11,994 nt of DNA from CAVSUR01 sp052143655 (GTDB lineage Bacteria; Actinomycetota; Actinomycetes; Streptosporangiales; Streptosporangiaceae): assembly GCA_052143655.1 (NCBI GenBank), contig JBKQSL010000070.1, positions 1 to 11,994 on the forward strand. The letters are read 5' to 3'. A program made the translations under genes and the position numbers. Under the pieces are notes generated by a model that had not been told where the DNA came from, did not search any database, and saw only the letters and a program-made list of their open reading frames with translations. Below are positions 11,753-11,994 of the stretch, in pieces. Numbering within the stretch: the stretch's first letter is position 1; each line of letters begins with the position of its first letter.

Positions 11753-11994
11753 CTATGGCGCTGGGCGGGTTTTCGCGGCGGGTACGAGGCGCATTTCCAG
11801 CACAGGCAGGAACCTGCCCGGTACCGAGGCGGAGGGAGCTTGACTGACGCGTCGCGCTCCCATGGCGCGGTAGAAGCCCTCGGCGTTCGGATCGGCTTCG
11901 ACGCGCAGGGACGTGAAGCCGGCCGCGCTGGCGGTGCTGAGAGCGTGCTGCCACAGCTGGCGCCCGAGGCCAGTGCCGATCAATTCGGGGATCA
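11753..11994 (-). CDS. GNAT-family N-acetyltransferase, C-terminal part (5' end outside window)
   Basis: The last 79 or so residues of an acetyltransferase that transfers acetyl from acetyl-CoA to an amine. The acetyl-CoA pyrophosphate-binding motif A is visible as LIGTGLGRQLWQHAL (R/Q-x-x-G-x-G/A type), followed by the beta strand FTSLRVEADPNAEGFYRAMGARRV, the classic motif B region. The reading frame is open to the window edge (IPE before LIGTG), so the TTG codon at 11983 is internal, not a start. The C-terminus ends VPAAKTRPAP. The substrate cannot be judged from this part. It is on the same strand as brnTA, about 185 bases upstream of it. Confidence 0.85.
   Translation of the reverse strand, partial: IPELIGTGLGRQLWQHALSTASAAGFTSLRVEADPNAEGFYRAMGARRVSQAPSASVPGRFLPVLEMRLVPAAKTRPAP

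Noticed and set aside
1..11994. CRISPR array, integrase, transposase or phage genes
   Set aside because: No regularly spaced repeats and no such protein families in any frame I read.

Overview
The window looks like part of the chromosome of a high-GC Gram-positive bacterium, most likely a soil actinomycete. Base composition is strongly GC-rich, codon third positions are mostly G or C, several genes start with GTG, and the families present (HPK7 kinase with NarL regulator, YtrA-type GntR with an ABC exporter, MFS_3 transporter, BrnTA) are typical of that group. This is inference from composition and families; there is no rRNA or intact tRNA here for a direct assignment. No intact mobile element, phage gene or CRISPR array is visible.

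Layout. 1-161: the truncated 3' part of a second copy of the histidine kinase membrane region. 162-342: a leader with two strong hairpins. 343-1922: a complete two-component system, histidine kinase plus NarL/LuxR response regulator, translationally coupled. 1923-2370: a gap between convergent genes with no recognisable gene. 2371-3267 (minus): a beta-hydroxyacid dehydrogenase family oxidoreductase, divergent from 3503-5089, an MFS_3 exporter with a C-terminal ABM-like domain. 5175-5412: the frameshifted remains of a small membrane protein. 5409-5999 (minus): a TetR regulator divergent from 6154-7032, a metallo-beta-lactamase-fold hydrolase, with two matching palindromic operator candidates between them exactly 30 bp apart.

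7033-7612 is a roughly 580-base gap of degenerate material: weak hairpins, a short decayed minus-strand reading frame, a tRNA-like relic on the minus strand, and a 51-codon minus-strand frame with a good ribosome binding site but no standard start codon. 7613-9917 is a tight three-gene operon (GntR/YtrA regulator, ABC ATPase, ABC permease) joined by two ATGA stop/start overlaps, with a clear promoter whose spacer contains a 12-bp perfect palindrome. 10110-10700 (minus) is a DUF1697 protein. 11054-11537 (minus) is a BrnT/BrnA type II toxin-antitoxin pair. 11753-11994 (minus) is the 3' part of a GNAT acetyltransferase running off the window.

How the genes relate. The window is a string of small, self-contained regulatory cassettes: a two-component system, a TetR/hydrolase pair, a self-regulated ABC exporter and a toxin-antitoxin pair, separated by gaps holding gene fragments. 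This fits an accessory or rearrangement-prone region. I see no single large new system. The most informative signals are the truncated kinase duplicate with its hairpin, the paired operators at 6040-6085, the promoter-embedded palindrome at 7567-7578, and the relics at 5175-5412 and 7013-7469.
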